In this document: one piece after another, positions 63,918 to 64,000 of the stretch | Layout of the letters: each line of letters starts with the position of its first letter | Numbering within the stretch: the stretch's first letter is position 1 | Assembly: GCF_025506355.1 (NCBI RefSeq) | Contig: NZ_JANZYP010000040.1 | Coordinates: forward strand, 24,907-88,906 | DNA length: 64,000 nucleotides | Direction of reading: 5' to 3' | From: Sphaerisporangium corydalis | Lineage (GTDB): Bacteria > Actinomycetota > Actinomycetes > Streptosporangiales > Streptosporangiaceae | Translations under genes and position numbers: made by a program | Notes under the pieces: generated by a model | The model's database searches: none | The model's input: only the letters and a program-made list of their open reading frames with translations | What the model was told of the DNA's origin: nothing

Positions 63918-64000
63918 CCCTAAGGCGACGCGGTAGGTGGGTGGGTGGGGGGATCAAGGGCGCCCTGGGACGGAGGTTTCGCTATGCGGGGGGGTCTCGG

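Larger units (their letters stand above)
63266..64000. other. Repeat-rich gene-free end of the window
   Basis: 735 bases with no supported gene. It contains three REP-like elements (listed separately) and a partly duplicated flank: GGGTGGGCCTGGTTT-type words before the second and third elements, and GGGGAGATCAAGGGC-type words after each, at spacing of about 160-180 bases. The lepB promoter is expected near 63270-63330. Confidence 0.6.

Overview
The window is high-GC, gene-dense DNA from a Gram-positive actinomycete. The evidence is the GC-rich third codon positions, F420/LLM-type and WXG-type proteins, LAL regulators, Tat/lipobox substrates, and the actinobacterial housekeeping block cdsA-frr-pyrH-tsf-rpsB ... 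dprA-comM-yraN-DUF2469-rnhB-lepB. It looks like a filamentous genus of the Streptosporangiaceae/Thermomonosporaceae type; that placement is inference, not something a marker here proves.

Layout. 1-5.9 kb: a 5'-truncated eight-helix membrane protein with a huge poly-proline/poly-C tract, a LAL-type LuxR regulator, a small lipoprotein and an LLM oxidoreductase. 5.9-9.2 kb: a three-gene minus-strand operon (Gfo/Idh/MocA dehydrogenase, DUF993 aldolase-like protein, sugar isomerase) behind three stacked LacI-type palindromes. 9.3-9.4 kb: initiator tRNA with promoter and a perfect terminator. 9.5-12.5 kb: a lower-GC patch with a Nudix hydrolase, a TPR regulator and a fusion of a GHKL ATPase to a P-loop kinase. 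12.6-20.6 kb: a five-gene minus-strand operon (GCS2/ATP-grasp fusion, AsnB-like amidotransferase, S9 peptidase, dienelactone-hydrolase-like protein, RNase Z) that resembles a modified N-acetylglutaminylglutamine-amide pathway. 20.8-29.4 kb: DUF421 protein, then a polyamine import and oxidation cluster (FAD oxidase, PotCBDA, gamma-aminobutyraldehyde dehydrogenase) with a divergent Lrp regulator. 29.4-31 kb: duplicated intergenic sequence and a DivIVA-like protein. 31.3-35.6 kb: ABC exporter pair, TetR, ABM monooxygenase, NmrA-like reductase and aldo/keto reductase with clear operators.

36.2-42.7 kb is the most accessory-looking part. It holds a WXG-like large protein whose 3' half drops in GC, a small WXG100-like partner, two more copies of the lipoprotein family seen at 4.5 kb, a TPR regulator, a GHKL ATPase and a small membrane protein. 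43.3-50.3 kb is conserved translation and lipid housekeeping (rlmN, a SUFU protein, cdsA, frr, pyrH, tsf, rpsB). 50.7-56.3 kb is an insertion of ArsR, MFS, a permuted CoA transferase, an M23 protein and a phosphotransferase. 56.8-63.3 kb returns to housekeeping (dprA, comM, yraN, DUF2469, rnhB, lepB). The last 0.7 kb is repeat-rich and has no gene I can support.

Two themes recur. One is a family of small lipoproteins with a conserved GT.R and DCL signature, present three times. The other is an unusual load of repeats: a roughly 50-bp REP-like element in six copies, and micro/minisatellites inside coding sequences (poly-C, 18-nt, 15-nt and 6-nt units).
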